This document shows positions 36,905 to 47,127 of a DNA stretch of 61,050 nucleotides, piece after piece. Numbering within the stretch: the stretch's first letter is position 1; the number at the start of each line of letters is the position of its first letter. Under the pieces are notes generated by a model. It searched no databases, was not told the origin of the DNA, and saw only the letters and a list, made by a program, of their open reading frames with translations. The DNA comes from Gammaproteobacteria bacterium (GTDB lineage Bacteria; Pseudomonadota; Gammaproteobacteria; UBA9214). A program made the position numbers and the translations under genes. The DNA lies in the NCBI GenBank assembly GCA_022340485.1, contig JAJDNX010000123.1, positions 1 through 61,050 of the forward strand, given 5' to 3'.

Positions 36905-38119
36905 ATGTACTGGCTCTCATTCAAAAAAAAGAAGGATAAACCCGTAACCGGCCTTATCCTGCCGGGTGGCGGTGCACGGAATGCCTACCAGGCAGGTGTG
37001 CTGAAGGCAATCGGCGATATGTTGCCGGAGGATGTTGAAAACCCGTTTGCAGTTATCTGTGGGACTTCCTCGGGCGCCCTCAATGCGGTATTGCTGGCCA
37101 GCAGTGCGACCCGCTTTCAGGAGGGCGTTGACCGGCTTTACGGTGTCTGGGCAAATTTTCATGTCGGCAAGGTTTTCAGGACCGATTCATGGACCGCGAT
37201 CAAGAGTGGCTTCCATTGGGCAGTAACCTTCATGGGCATCGGCCGGGTGAAACGACAGCCAAGATCCGTGCTGGACAATTCGCCGCTGCGCAGGTTGCTT
37301 GAAAGCCATATCCGTTTCGCGCGGATCCAGCAGGCAATCGATACCGGGTGCCTGGATGCAGTCTCGGTTACTGCCTCCGGTTACACCAGTGGCATGTCGG
37401 TCACGTTTTATCAGGGCAAACAGGGGCTGAAGCCATGGAATCGAACGCGCCGCATCGGGCAGCCGACCGAGCTGACACTAAACCATCTGATGGCCTCATC
37501 GGCGATACCGGTACTGTTCCCCGCGGTAAAACTGCGCAACGAATATTTTGGTGACGGCTCCATGCGGCAAACGGCACCACTCAGTCCGGCATTGCACCTC
37601 GGTGCAAACCGCCTGCTGATCATTGGCGTCAGAAACCCGCGCCCGGATACACCGCCGGAAGATGCCAGGAAGATTCCCTTCCCGACGTTCGGAGAAATAA
37701 CCGGTTATATCTTTGATACCCTTTTCATGGACAGCCTGGATGCCGATATCGAACGCCTGCGGCGAATCAATCACACCATTACCGAGACCCGCGACAAGCG
37801 GGTGAAATACCATGACACCTCTTTGCGCCAGATCGATTACCTCGTGATCTCGCCGAGTATGGATATCCGTGATATCGTGGCACGCTATGTGGGTAATTTT
37901 CCGCGCTCCGTGCGCCTTCTCCTGAAGGGAATCGGCGCCCTCACCCGCGAGGGTCGTCCCCTGATGAGTTACCTGATGTTTGATGCACCCTACTGCAAGG
38001 AACTCATGGAACTCGGTTACGCCGATGGCATGGCGGCGCGTAAACAGGTGCTGCATCTGCTTGGTTACGAAGAACTCGCCGTAGAAACACAAGCCGACGA
38101 AGCCGAAGCCGCGAGCTAG
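36905..38119 (+). CDS. Patatin-like phospholipase
   Basis: The 404-aa protein has the oxyanion Gly-rich motif LPGGGARNAYQAG (about residues 19-31), the nucleophile GTSSG with S55, and a late catalytic DGS at about residue 216 in place of the usual DGG. Patatins release fatty acids from phospholipids. It lacks a signal peptide. It precedes the arn operon by about 110 bases and could be co-expressed with it. Confidence 0.87.
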   Translation: MYWLSFKKKKDKPVTGLILPGGGARNAYQAGVLKAIGDMLPEDVENPFAVICGTSSGALNAVLLASSATRFQEGVDRLYGVWANFHVGKVFRTDSWTAIKSGFHWAVTFMGIGRVKRQPRSVLDNSPLRRLLESHIRFARIQQAIDTGCLDAVSVTASGYTSGMSVTFYQGKQGLKPWNRTRRIGQPTELTLNHLMASSAIPVLFPAVKLRNEYFGDGSMRQTAPLSPALHLGANRLLIIGVRNPRPDTPPEDARKIPFPTFGEITGYIFDTLFMDSLDADIERLRRINHTITETRDKRVKYHDTSLRQIDYLVISPSMDIRDIVARYVGNFPRSVRLLLKGIGALTREGRPLMSYLMFDAPYCKELMELGYADGMAARKQVLHLLGYEELAVETQADEAEAAS

Positions 38120-38232
38120 TATTCCTCGATCAGGAATGATTACGGCCTGTTGTCAGGCCAGTGCGGTCAGATTCCACCTTCTCATGGGTAAGCCCGTGAT
38201 TGTGTAGTAGTATTGGACCCTGATGGGATTCA

Positions 38233-39990
38233 ATGCTTCCGGACAATCTTTCCTGCAACCCGCCAGCCTCTAACCAGATGCCGATCTCGATCCCCAAAGG
38301 TAGTTTGCGCAATGTCATCCTGTTCGGGATGTCTGCCGGCTTGCTGCTCTTTGGCGGGCTGGGAGCGCGCAACCTGTGGGGCTCCGAGGATCGCTGGGCC
38401 GAAATCAGCCGCAATATCCTAAAGAGCGGGGACTGGTTCCATCCCGTGATTAACGGCACCGTCTACTTCGACAAGCCACTGTTTTCCTACTGGTGGATCG
38501 TGGTCAGTGAATGGATCACGGGGACGCTGGATGAATTTACCATACGTCTCCCGAGTGTTATGGCCGGCATTATCGTGCTGTGGGCCACGTTCAGTATCGG
38601 CCGCCGTCTCTGGGACCGGCAGGTTGCCTGGATTGCACTGTGGCTGTTGCTCAGCAGCTACGGGTTTTTGTTCTGGACGCACACGGCGGCTGCTGATATG
38701 GGCAACGCGGCTTTCATCATGCTTGCGGTCGCCTGGTTCTTCCGCTATCGCGATTCGCGTGCATTTCGCCATTATCTGGTATTCTGGCTGATCTGCGGTG
38801 CAGGGGCGCAGATGAAGGGGTTAACGGCATTTGTCGTTCCGGCACTGTTGCTGCTCCCATGGCTGGTGCGGGAGCGCCGACTGCTGCTGCACCTCAATCT
38901 CCCGCATGCACTGGCGGCATTGGCCGGGATCGCCTTTTTCCTGTTGCCTTATCTGGGCGCTGCCCTGTTGCCGTTGCCCGAAGGTTATTTGCTACCACGG
39001 AATGAACTGAGCGGGCTGGATCTGGTGATCCGCGAGAACGTGGTGCGCTTTTTCCAGCCCTTCGATCATCGCGACCCGGTGTACAGTTATCTCTACCACG
39101 TGCCGCGCCTGTTGCTGCCGTGGGTGTTCGTATTCATTGCCGCGCTGGTTTTTGCGCTGCGTAACTACCGCGAGGCAGCGTGGCAGGAGCGCTGGCTGCT
39201 GGAAGCCATTTTACTGGTTTTCCTGTTCTTCACCCTGTCTGGCTCGCGACGCTGGTATTACATTCTGCCGATCGTGCCGTTCTGTTCCCTGCTGATGGCC
39301 TCCTATCTGTTGCAGGGGCCCGCCGGATACCTGCGCTCGGCTGCGCTTGCGGCTACCCAGGCCCTGCTGGCCGTGGCAGGTCTGGTGCTGGTGGCCAGTC
39401 CGCTGGTGCTGATCTACAAGGACATGCCGGTCAGCGCTGCAATGTGGCTCATGAGTGCGGGCTTGCTGCTGCTGTTACCCTTGATCTGGGTCAAGCGTGC
39501 GCGGATTGCTGGGTATACTGGCACTGCCCAAATGGGTGTACAGTTTGCCGGACTGGTCGCTGCGGCCGTGTTGTTGATGTGGGCACTGTTTACTGTGGTC
39601 TTGCCCTATAGCGACAACTTCCGGCAAGACAAGGCCTTTGCGCTGCAGTTGAAGCAACAGCTGGGAGGAGACGACCGGGTAGCGTTTTACCGGCATGAAC
39701 GTGCCGATGTGGTGTTCTATCTCGGTCAGGATTATGCCGTCCCGCTACTCGACGCGTTATCGTTGCACGAGGTAGGGGATACGACGGTGCTGATTGTCGA
39801 GCAGCAGAATATCGACGAGCTTGCCAGCCGTTTTCCCGAACTGATGGAGGTTGGGCCGCTGCTCCGGCAGGTTGAGTATGAATGGCAAGGGGATCGCAGC
39901 AAATACAACCTCAGTGCCTGGCGATTACCGGACGCAGCATCAGGCCAGCAGCAGCCAGTTGAGCCTGGACAGAAGGACGCAGGGACTTGA
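38233..39990 (+). CDS. ArnT/PMT-like glycosyltransferase 1
   Basis: A 585-aa integral membrane protein with about twelve hydrophobic helices of the GT-C fold. The family's first loop is recognisable (GSEDRWAEISRNILKSGDW, FDKPLFSYWW). The acidic pair is a variant E-D within SEDRWAE. The start may be the internal ATG at 38278 (MPISIPKG). It is the first gene of a tight rightward operon, and its stop overlaps the next start. Confidence 0.85.
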   Translation: MLPDNLSCNPPASNQMPISIPKGSLRNVILFGMSAGLLLFGGLGARNLWGSEDRWAEISRNILKSGDWFHPVINGTVYFDKPLFSYWWIVVSEWITGTLDEFTIRLPSVMAGIIVLWATFSIGRRLWDRQVAWIALWLLLSSYGFLFWTHTAAADMGNAAFIMLAVAWFFRYRDSRAFRHYLVFWLICGAGAQMKGLTAFVVPALLLLPWLVRERRLLLHLNLPHALAALAGIAFFLLPYLGAALLPLPEGYLLPRNELSGLDLVIRENVVRFFQPFDHRDPVYSYLYHVPRLLLPWVFVFIAALVFALRNYREAAWQERWLLEAILLVFLFFTLSGSRRWYYILPIVPFCSLLMASYLLQGPAGYLRSAALAATQALLAVAGLVLVASPLVLIYKDMPVSAAMWLMSAGLLLLLPLIWVKRARIAGYTGTAQMGVQFAGLVAAAVLLMWALFTVVLPYSDNFRQDKAFALQLKQQLGGDDRVAFYRHERADVVFYLGQDYAVPLLDALSLHEVGDTTVLIVEQQNIDELASRFPELMEVGPLLRQVEYEWQGDRSKYNLSAWRLPDAASGQQQPVEPGQKDAGT

Positions 39991-41615
39991 GTGTTCGGTT
40001 GTTTGCCGTGGTCATGGTGTTGGCCGCGATCATCTGGTTTGCCATGCTGGGCCACCGGGACCTGGTAGAGCCTGATGAAGGACGTTATGCAGAAATCCCG
40101 CGCGAGATGGTGGCCAGTGGTGACTGGGTTACCCCACGCCTGAACGGTTTCAAGTACTTCGAGAAGCCAGCACTGCAATATTGGGCCACGGCTGTTGCCT
40201 ACACACTGTTTGGCGATAGCAGCACCACGGCGCGCTTGTGGCCGGCGCTGACAGGATTTCTGGGTGCACTCTGGGCCGGCTTCCTCGCACTGCGGCTTTA
40301 TGGTTGTTCCGCCGGATTTTACACCTTCCTGATTACCCTCAGCGGCTTGCTGTATTTCATCGACGGGCACTACCTGGTGCTGGACATGTCGCTCGCCGTT
40401 TTCCTGTTTATGGGGGTCGGTTGCCTGGTGCTGGCGCAGCGTTCGCGTGATAATCCGGTACGGTTGCGTAACTGGATGCTGGCTGGCTGGACGGCCCTGG
40501 CGCTGGCAACCCTGTCCAAGGGGCTCATCGGCGTGGTGCTGCCGGCGGCAACCGTGGTGATCTACAGCCTGTGGGCCCGTGACTGGATACTGTGGCGTAA
40601 CCTGCACCTGATCAAGGGCCTGCTGGTCTTCCTCCTGGTTACCGCACCCTGGTTTATCTCCGTCAGCCTTGCCAATCCGGAATTCCCGCGGTTTTTCTTT
40701 ATCCACGAGCACCTGCAGCGCTACACCTCGACAGTGCATCAGCGAGAGGGATCCCCCTGGTATTTCGTGCCGGTGTTTTTACTGGGTATCTTCCCATGGG
40801 TGGCACTGGCACTGAAGAGCCTGCTGCGGCCGGGGTTTAGCAGCCGTTCCCCGGGTGAAACGGCTTTTGATAGCGAGCGTTTCCTGTGGTCCTTTGCACT
40901 GCTGGTGTTCGTGTTCTTTTCTGCGGGTCAGTCAAAATTGCCCTCCTATATCCTGCCCATGATGCCGGCAGTAGCGATCATGGCCGGGAGGCGGCTGGCC
41001 ACGGAGGGCTATCACCGGGTTGACGGGTGGCTGCTCGCTATCATGTCCGTGGTATTGCTGCTAACCGGGTGGCAGGTGGCATTGCTGGAAAGCGATGTGA
41101 TCAGCGCCGAAATGTATCACGCCTATCGGCCCTGGATCTTTAGCGCGGCAGGCCTGTATATGGTTGCGTCCGTACTGGCGAATGCTGTGCGTAACTTGCG
41201 TGCCGGCCACATTACCGCCATTGCCCTGCTGGCATTACTGGCTGCACAAGTCCTGTTGCTGGGCTTCCAGTCGCTGTCTGCCTCCCGTTCCAGTCATGAC
41301 CTGGCCCGCGCCATCCGCGCCAATGTGCCGGAAGGTACCGAGGTCTTTGCCCTCGCCAGCTATCCGCAGTCGCTGGCATTCTACCTGAAACAGACACTGA
41401 CGCTGGTGATCGTAACCGACGAAATGAAGATGGGTATCGAACTGGAGCCGGATCGCTGGATCGGCAGCGAACAGGAATTCCGTGCTCGCTGGGACGCGGC
41501 TGATCAGGCCGTTGCGGTATTTCGTGCACATGATCTCGAGAAATACCGGCCATTGCTGGAGCCGCTACGCATCATCTACAGCAGCCCGCGGCGCACAGCC
41601 GTGGCGAAACCATGA
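39987..41615 (+). CDS. arnT: ArnT-like undecaprenyl-phosphate Ara4N transferase
   Basis: A TTG start at 39987 overlaps the stop of the previous gene. The 542-aa membrane protein matches ArnT more closely than its neighbour: first loop DEGRYAEIPREMVASGDW, then FEKPALQYW. ArnT moves L-Ara4N from the lipid carrier to lipid A on the periplasmic face, lowering its negative charge. A soluble C-terminal domain starts at about residue 420. Confidence 0.88.
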   Translation: MSVRLFAVVMVLAAIIWFAMLGHRDLVEPDEGRYAEIPREMVASGDWVTPRLNGFKYFEKPALQYWATAVAYTLFGDSSTTARLWPALTGFLGALWAGFLALRLYGCSAGFYTFLITLSGLLYFIDGHYLVLDMSLAVFLFMGVGCLVLAQRSRDNPVRLRNWMLAGWTALALATLSKGLIGVVLPAATVVIYSLWARDWILWRNLHLIKGLLVFLLVTAPWFISVSLANPEFPRFFFIHEHLQRYTSTVHQREGSPWYFVPVFLLGIFPWVALALKSLLRPGFSSRSPGETAFDSERFLWSFALLVFVFFSAGQSKLPSYILPMMPAVAIMAGRRLATEGYHRVDGWLLAIMSVVLLLTGWQVALLESDVISAEMYHAYRPWIFSAAGLYMVASVLANAVRNLRAGHITAIALLALLAAQVLLLGFQSLSASRSSHDLARAIRANVPEGTEVFALASYPQSLAFYLKQTLTLVIVTDEMKMGIELEPDRWIGSEQEFRARWDAADQAVAVFRAHDLEKYRPLLEPLRIIYSSPRRTAVAKP

Positions 41616-41693
41616 AAATCATGGTAGCCGGCCGGATATTGCCAGTACCGATAGCCGCGGGCATTTCCTGCTGGCGTCTTATATAATGCCGCG

Positions 41694-42065
41694 ATGACAC
41701 TGCCAGCCTTTACCCTCATCATGATCGGCGTTTTGCTGAATGCCATCGCACAGCTGGCCTTGAAGGCCAGTGTAAAAGACAGCGGCGCCATCGAATTGAG
41801 TGTCAGCAACATGCTACCAGCGGCGAGCCAGCTAATGACGGAGCCCTGGTTATGGGTCGGTCTGGGCTGTTACGGTATCAGTGTGATTGTCTGGATACTG
41901 GCGCTGTCCCGCGTGGATGTCAGTATTGCCTATCCCATGTTGTCTGTCGGCTATATCGTCAATGCATTCGCCGCCTATGCCCTGTTTGGCGAGGCACTTA
42001 CTCCAGCCCGCTTGCTTGGTATCGGGATTATCATTCTCGGCGTGACGGTACTGGCGCGCGCATGA
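41694..42065 (+). CDS. arnE: EamA/SMR-like undecaprenyl-phosphate-Ara4N flippase subunit
   Basis: The 123-aa protein has four transmembrane helices of EmrE type (AQLALKASVK, ALSRVDVSIAYPMLSVGYI, GEALTPARLLGIGIIILGV). ArnE and ArnF form a heterodimeric flippase in E. coli; here only one such gene is present, so it may act as a homodimer. The stop overlaps the arnB ATG. Confidence 0.82.
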   Translation: MTLPAFTLIMIGVLLNAIAQLALKASVKDSGAIELSVSNMLPAASQLMTEPWLWVGLGCYGISVIVWILALSRVDVSIAYPMLSVGYIVNAFAAYALFGEALTPARLLGIGIIILGVTVLARA

Positions 42066-43183
42066 CCACCTTGCCGTTCACGCGACCTACGATCGGAGAG
42101 GATGAGCTGCAGGCGATTCGCGAGGTACTCGAAACCGGCTGGATCACCACCGGACCGAAGTCACTGGCGCTGGAACAGGCGCTGGCAGACTATATTGGCG
42201 GTGACGTACAGGTACGGGTTTTTAATTCTGCCACCAGTGCACTGGAAGCCTCCCTGCTTGCGGCGGGTATTGGTCCGGGTGACGAGGTCATTGTACCGGC
42301 GATCAGTTTTGTCGCGACCGCCAATGTGGTACTGCGAGCCGGTGCGCGCCCCGTGTTTGTCGAGGTCGACCTGCACAGTCGTAATCTTGATGCCGCTGCG
42401 GTCGCAGCGGCATGGACGCCGGCTACGCGCGCGGTTATCCCGGTGCATTTTGCCGGCCTGGCCGTGGACATGGAGCCCCTGTATGCACTGGCTGAAAAAC
42501 ATCAGTTGCTGCTGCTCGAGGATGCTGCGCAGGCAATTGGCACTGAGTATCAGGGCAGGAAAATCGGTGCCAGCGGTAACCCGGTGAGTTTCAGTTTTCA
42601 TCCTAACAAGAACATGACCACCATCGAGGGTGGAGCTGTCGCCAGCACGGATGCCGATTTCATGAAGCGACTGGAACGGCTGCGATTTCATGGCATAGAG
42701 CGCGACGCTGACGGCAATATTGATGTCACCGTCTGGGGTGGAAAAATGAACCTGCCGGATGTCAATGCGGCAGTCGGGATGGTCCAGTTGATGCGGCTCG
42801 ACCGTTTCAACCAGCGTCGCCGCGAACTGGCACAGCGTTATTTTCAGTTATTGCCAGTCAATGAAACGCTGGTGCTGCCGGCTGATGACGCAGGTCACAG
42901 CTGGCACATGTTCTGTGTCTGCATTGACCACGTGGCACTCGGTAAAACCCGGGCCGAGATAATGTCGCACTTCAGCGAGCACGGCATCACCGTGGGTACT
43001 CACTATCCTGCCATGCATCTGTTTTCCCTGTACCGCCAGTTTGGCTACAGCGAGGGTGATTTCCCCGTTGCAGAAAAGATCGGGGCACAGACACTGACGC
43101 TGCCATTGTTCCCGGCAATGACGGAAGCAGATGTGGATCATGTGTGTGCGACAGTGACGGCCATTGTCTCGGGTCAGATATGA
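42062..43183 (+). CDS. arnB: UDP-Ara4O aminotransferase ArnB
   Basis: The start at 42062 overlaps the flippase stop (ATGA). The 373-aa PLP enzyme converts UDP-4-keto-arabinose to UDP-L-Ara4N. The PLP Lys is K183 in SFHPNKNMTT, and the Asp that pairs with the PLP ring is in LLLEDAAQA (about residue 154). It is of the DegT/DnrJ/EryC1 fold. Length fits E. coli ArnB (379 aa). Confidence 0.9.
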   Translation: MTTLPFTRPTIGEDELQAIREVLETGWITTGPKSLALEQALADYIGGDVQVRVFNSATSALEASLLAAGIGPGDEVIVPAISFVATANVVLRAGARPVFVEVDLHSRNLDAAAVAAAWTPATRAVIPVHFAGLAVDMEPLYALAEKHQLLLLEDAAQAIGTEYQGRKIGASGNPVSFSFHPNKNMTTIEGGAVASTDADFMKRLERLRFHGIERDADGNIDVTVWGGKMNLPDVNAAVGMVQLMRLDRFNQRRRELAQRYFQLLPVNETLVLPADDAGHSWHMFCVCIDHVALGKTRAEIMSHFSEHGITVGTHYPAMHLFSLYRQFGYSEGDFPVAEKIGAQTLTLPLFPAMTEADVDHVCATVTAIVSGQI

Positions 43184-43211
43184 CCCGGATTCCTGTCCAA
43201 GGAATACTGTA

Positions 43212-44183
43212 ATGACCTCCACGCCACAGCCCGATCTATCTATTATTATCCCGGTGTACAACGAGCAGGACGTGTTGCCCCTGTTGTTCACCCGCCTGTA
43301 CCCGGTGCTTGATGGTCTTGGACGCAGTTATGAGGTAGTGCTGGTTGATGATGGCAGTCATGACCGTTCGCCCGGACTGTTACGCAAGCAATACCATGAA
43401 AGGCCGGAGGTAACACGCGTGGTGCTGCTGCGTGCCAATGCCGGACAACACGCGGCACTCACGGCTGGTTTTGAGTATTCGCAGGGGAGATACGTCATTA
43501 CCCTGGATGCGGACTTGCAGAACCCGCCCGAGGAAATTCCCAAGCTGCTGGCCGCGGTAGACAAGGGCCACGATTATGTGGGCTCCATTCGCAACATTCG
43601 TCATGACAGTCGCTGGCGCCACTGGGCCTCGCGTGCCATGAACTGGGTGCGTGAGAAAATTACCAGCATACAGATGACGGACCAGGGCTGCATGTTCAGG
43701 GCCTATGACCGGAATATCATCCAGGCGATACTCGACTCGCGCGAGTCGCAGACCTTTATTCCTGCACTTGCCTATACCTTTGCGGGTAATCCGGTCGAGG
43801 TGGTCGTGGAGCACGAGGAACGCGCCGCCGGCCAGTCAAAATATTCCCTGTTCAAGCTGATCCATCTGAACTTTGACCTGATGACCAGTTTCTCGATTGT
43901 ACCGTTGCAGATTTTTTCGCTGATCGGCATGGGGATTGCTGTTATTTCCTTTTTGTTCGTAATTTACCTGGGCGTGCGCCGGCTTATGATCGGACCGGAA
44001 GTCGAAGGTCTGTTCACATTGTTTGCAATCGCCTTTTTTCTGATCGGTATCCTGTTATTCGGTATCGGTATGCTGGGTGAATACATCGGCAGGATTTATG
44101 TGCAGGTGCGCCAGCGTCCACGCTTTCTCATTGGTACGGTACTGGGAGCGGGAGAGTCGTCACAGGACGACAACGACGCATGA
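43212..44183 (+). CDS. arnC: ArnC undecaprenyl-phosphate Ara4FN transferase
   Basis: The start at 43212 gives 323 aa beginning LSIIIPVYNEQ after a short leader. The GT2 domain has DDGSHD and the metal-binding DAD in TLDADLQNPP. Two C-terminal transmembrane helices follow (PLQIFSLIGMGIAVI, FLIGILLFGIGML). It joins formylated Ara4N to undecaprenyl phosphate. The stop overlaps the next gene by four bases. Confidence 0.92.
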   Translation: MTSTPQPDLSIIIPVYNEQDVLPLLFTRLYPVLDGLGRSYEVVLVDDGSHDRSPGLLRKQYHERPEVTRVVLLRANAGQHAALTAGFEYSQGRYVITLDADLQNPPEEIPKLLAAVDKGHDYVGSIRNIRHDSRWRHWASRAMNWVREKITSIQMTDQGCMFRAYDRNIIQAILDSRESQTFIPALAYTFAGNPVEVVVEHEERAAGQSKYSLFKLIHLNFDLMTSFSIVPLQIFSLIGMGIAVISFLFVIYLGVRRLMIGPEVEGLFTLFAIAFFLIGILLFGIGMLGEYIGRIYVQVRQRPRFLIGTVLGAGESSQDDNDA

Positions 44184-45112
44184 GTGCTATAGCAAAGCGA
44201 GCCGTGGTGTTCGCCTACCATGACGTCGGTGTTCGGGGACTGTCGGTATTGCTTGCACTGGGCGTGGATGTTCGACTGGTCGTCACGCATGACGACGACC
44301 CGGCTGAAACCATCTGGTTTTCCAGTGTCGCTGAACTGGCGGCGCTTAACGATATCCCGGTGATTGCACCCCCGGATCCCAATGCAGCTGATGTCGTTGA
44401 GCGGGTGCGCGCCTGTCAGCCGGATGTGCTGTTTTCGTTTTACTATCGCCATATGCTCGGTGCGGAGCTATTGCAGATCCCTGTGATCGGTGCGTACAAC
44501 CTGCACGGCTCCCTGTTGCCGAAGTACCGTGGCCGGGTGCCGGTTAACTGGGCCGTGCTGCAAGGAGAGACGGAGACCGGTGCCAGCCTGCACCGCATGG
44601 AGATCAAGCCCGATGCAGGAGCGCTGGTGGGCCAGCAGGCGGTCGCTATTCTGCCGAACGACACCGCGCATGTGGTGTTTCGAAAAGTCACTTGTGCGGC
44701 AGAACAGCTATTGCTACGGTGCGTACCGTTGCTGCTGAATGGAGTTGCGCAGGAGACTGCACTGGATTTGTCCGCGGGCAGCTATTTTGGTGGCCGTCGG
44801 CCGGAAGATGGCCGTATCGACTGGCATAGACCGGCCAGCACCATTCATAACCTGATCCGTGCAGTGGCACCCCCTTATCCAGGTGCGTTTTTCATCATCA
44901 AGGGAACCAGGCTGCAGGTTCTGGGCAGTTATTACCGTGCCCTGCCGGCCCTCGGCCAGGCGCCGCGGCTCTACTGGCAGGATGGCCATTGCCGCGCAGA
45001 CTGCGTAGACAAGCGACGACTTGAACTAACCGCCCTTGCCATTGATGGCAAGGCGCTGGATGAACGGGGTTTCCAGGCGCGGTTTGGCGCAGCAGAAGTC
45101 GATCTTACTTGA
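44180..45112 (+). CDS. arnA: ArnA formyltransferase half (separate protein)
   Basis: The 310-aa protein corresponds to the N-terminal formyltransferase domain of ArnA, which formylates UDP-L-Ara4N with 10-formyl-THF. Catalytic residues by comparison are N107, H109 (NLHGSLLPKYRG) and D145 (KPDAGALVG). In Enterobacteria this domain is fused to the decarboxylase; here it ends in its own stop, 25 bases before the decarboxylase gene. Confidence 0.9.
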   Translation: MSAIAKRAVVFAYHDVGVRGLSVLLALGVDVRLVVTHDDDPAETIWFSSVAELAALNDIPVIAPPDPNAADVVERVRACQPDVLFSFYYRHMLGAELLQIPVIGAYNLHGSLLPKYRGRVPVNWAVLQGETETGASLHRMEIKPDAGALVGQQAVAILPNDTAHVVFRKVTCAAEQLLLRCVPLLLNGVAQETALDLSAGSYFGGRRPEDGRIDWHRPASTIHNLIRAVAPPYPGAFFIIKGTRLQVLGSYYRALPALGQAPRLYWQDGHCRADCVDKRRLELTALAIDGKALDERGFQARFGAAEVDLT

Positions 45113-45137
45113 AGCAAATTGTTACAGGAGCACTAAT

Positions 45138-46178
45138 GTGAATATTCTGATCCTCGGGGTGAATGGATTTATCGGTCACCACCTGTCGAAACTGATTCTT
45201 GCAAGCACCTCGTGGCATGTCTATGGAATGGACATGCAATCAATGCGGGTTGCCGACCTGATGGATAACGAACGTTTCCATTTTTTTGAAGGTGATATCA
45301 CCATCAACCATGAATGGGTCGAGTATCACATCAGGAAGTGCGACGTGGTGTTGCCGCTGGTGGCCATCGCCACACCTGCAACCTACGTGCAGAATCCACT
45401 GGCGGTTTTCGAACTCGACTTCGAGGCGAACCTGCCGATTGTGCGCCATTGTGTCAAATACAGGAAACGGGTCCTGTTTCCATCGACTTCTGAAGTCTAC
45501 GGCATGTGCACAGACAGTGAATTCCATCCGTACGAGTCTCCACTGGTACTGGGTCCCCTCACCAAGCAACGCTGGATCTATTCCTGCTCCAAGCAGCTGA
45601 TGGACCGGGTCATCGCCGCCTATGGCCAGCAGCAGGGTTTTGACTACACCCTGTTCCGGCCATTTAACTGGATCGGCCCCGGACTCGACAGCCTGCATAC
45701 ACCCAAGGAGGGCAGTTCGCGGGTGGTCACCCAGTTCCTGGGACACATTGCTCGTGGTGAGCCGATCAAGCTGGTTGATGGTGGCAAGCAGCGTCGCAGC
45801 TTTACCAACTATAGTGACGGTGTCGCGGCACTGTTGAAGATCATCGAGAACAAGGGCGGTGTGGCGACAGGCAAGATCTACAATATCGGTAATCCGCAGA
45901 ATGACCTTTCGGTTCGCGAGCTGGCCGAGATGATGCTGGAGATCGCGATGGAGTTTCCCGAATACAGCGCCGGGGCCAGCGAGGTGACGCTGGTCGATGT
46001 GAGTTCCTCGAGATACTACGGCGAAGGCTATCAGGATATCCAGACACGCGTGCCCTGGATTGAAAATACCCGAAAGGAGCTGGACTGGGAACCTCAGGTG
46101 AGCGTGCGAGATGCCCTCAGAAGCATTTTCGACGCCTACCGTCACGAGGTTTCCGAAGCGCGTGCGTTGCTGGATTAG
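45138..46178 (+). CDS. arnA: ArnA UDP-glucuronate decarboxylase half (separate protein)
   Basis: The GTG at 45138 follows CAGGAG and begins MNILILGVNGFIGHH, the NAD-binding P-loop. The 346-aa product is the oxidative decarboxylase of the ArnA C-terminal domain, making UDP-4-keto-arabinose from UDP-glucuronate. STSEVYG carries the Ser/Glu pair and YSCSKQ the YxxxK pair. The late YYGEGYQDIQTRVP carries the catalytic Arg region. The upstream open frame is not supported. Confidence 0.9.
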   Translation: MNILILGVNGFIGHHLSKLILASTSWHVYGMDMQSMRVADLMDNERFHFFEGDITINHEWVEYHIRKCDVVLPLVAIATPATYVQNPLAVFELDFEANLPIVRHCVKYRKRVLFPSTSEVYGMCTDSEFHPYESPLVLGPLTKQRWIYSCSKQLMDRVIAAYGQQQGFDYTLFRPFNWIGPGLDSLHTPKEGSSRVVTQFLGHIARGEPIKLVDGGKQRRSFTNYSDGVAALLKIIENKGGVATGKIYNIGNPQNDLSVRELAEMMLEIAMEFPEYSAGASEVTLVDVSSSRYYGEGYQDIQTRVPWIENTRKELDWEPQVSVRDALRSIFDAYRHEVSEARALLD

Positions 46179-46190
46179 GTTCTGCAGCAC

Positions 46191-47090
46191 ATGCAGGTGG
46201 CACTGAAGGTTGATGTCGATACCTTGCGCGGCACTCAGGAAGGAGTGCCAGCGCTGTTACGGCTGTTTGACCAGTACCAGGTTCGGGCAACCTTTTTGTT
46301 CAGCCTTGGACCGGACCACACCGGTCGTGCGCTGCGGCGGGTATTTCGCCCGGGTTTTCTTGCCAAGGTGCGACGCACCTCGGTTGCCAGTCACTACGGT
46401 CTGAAGACGCTGATGTATGGCACGCTGTTACCCGGACCACATATCGGCCGACGCGCAGGGCACATCATGCGCGATGTGCTGGCAGCCGGCCACGAGGTCG
46501 GTATTCATTGCTATGACCACATACGCTGGCAAGACTTCGTGGCAAACAGGAATGCTGAATGGACGCGGCATGAAATGCAACGCGCAATGGATGTGTTTCA
46601 GGATGTTTTCGGCCACCGCGCAGAAGTGATCGGTGCGGCGGGCTGGCAGATCAATGCACATGCTCTGGCCCTGGAAGAGGAGCTTGGTTTCCGTTATGCC
46701 AGCGATGTCCGCGGCGAGTCGGCCTTTTACCCGCTAATGGAGGGTGTCGCCTCCCGCTGTGTGCAGATTCCTACCACACTGCCGACACTGGACGAATTGA
46801 TTGGCAGTGATGATATGTCTGCTGCGAATGTACACGAGGTAGTGTTTGATGCCAGTCGCAAGGCGTTGCCCGATGGTCATGTCTATACCCTGCATGCGGA
46901 ACTGGAGGGTATGGCGTTGTCTCCCGTGATGCAGCGCCTGTTGGGTGCCTGGCAGGCGGCGGGCGATACGCTCGGAACCTTGCGCGACACCTTTGCGACG
47001 CTCGACCAGGCAGCGCTGCCGACCAGGCCGGTGGTATGGGATCAGGTGCCGGGTCGTTCGGGGGTGCTGGCAGTGCAGGGGGCTTCCTGA
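46191..47090 (+). CDS. arnD: Ara4FN-phosphoundecaprenol deformylase ArnD
   Basis: The 299-aa polysaccharide-deacetylase fold has KVDVDTLRGT at residues 5-14 and a second His pair in HEVGIHCYDH. It removes the formyl group from the lipid-linked sugar before flipping. The gene is 12 bases after the decarboxylase and last of the operon. Length is normal. Confidence 0.9.
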   Translation: MQVALKVDVDTLRGTQEGVPALLRLFDQYQVRATFLFSLGPDHTGRALRRVFRPGFLAKVRRTSVASHYGLKTLMYGTLLPGPHIGRRAGHIMRDVLAAGHEVGIHCYDHIRWQDFVANRNAEWTRHEMQRAMDVFQDVFGHRAEVIGAAGWQINAHALALEEELGFRYASDVRGESAFYPLMEGVASRCVQIPTTLPTLDELIGSDDMSAANVHEVVFDASRKALPDGHVYTLHAELEGMALSPVMQRLLGAWQAAGDTLGTLRDTFATLDQAALPTRPVVWDQVPGRSGVLAVQGAS

Positions 47091-47127
47091 CTGCCAGCCG
47101 CGCTGGGACCCATTGAGCCCCAGAGTC

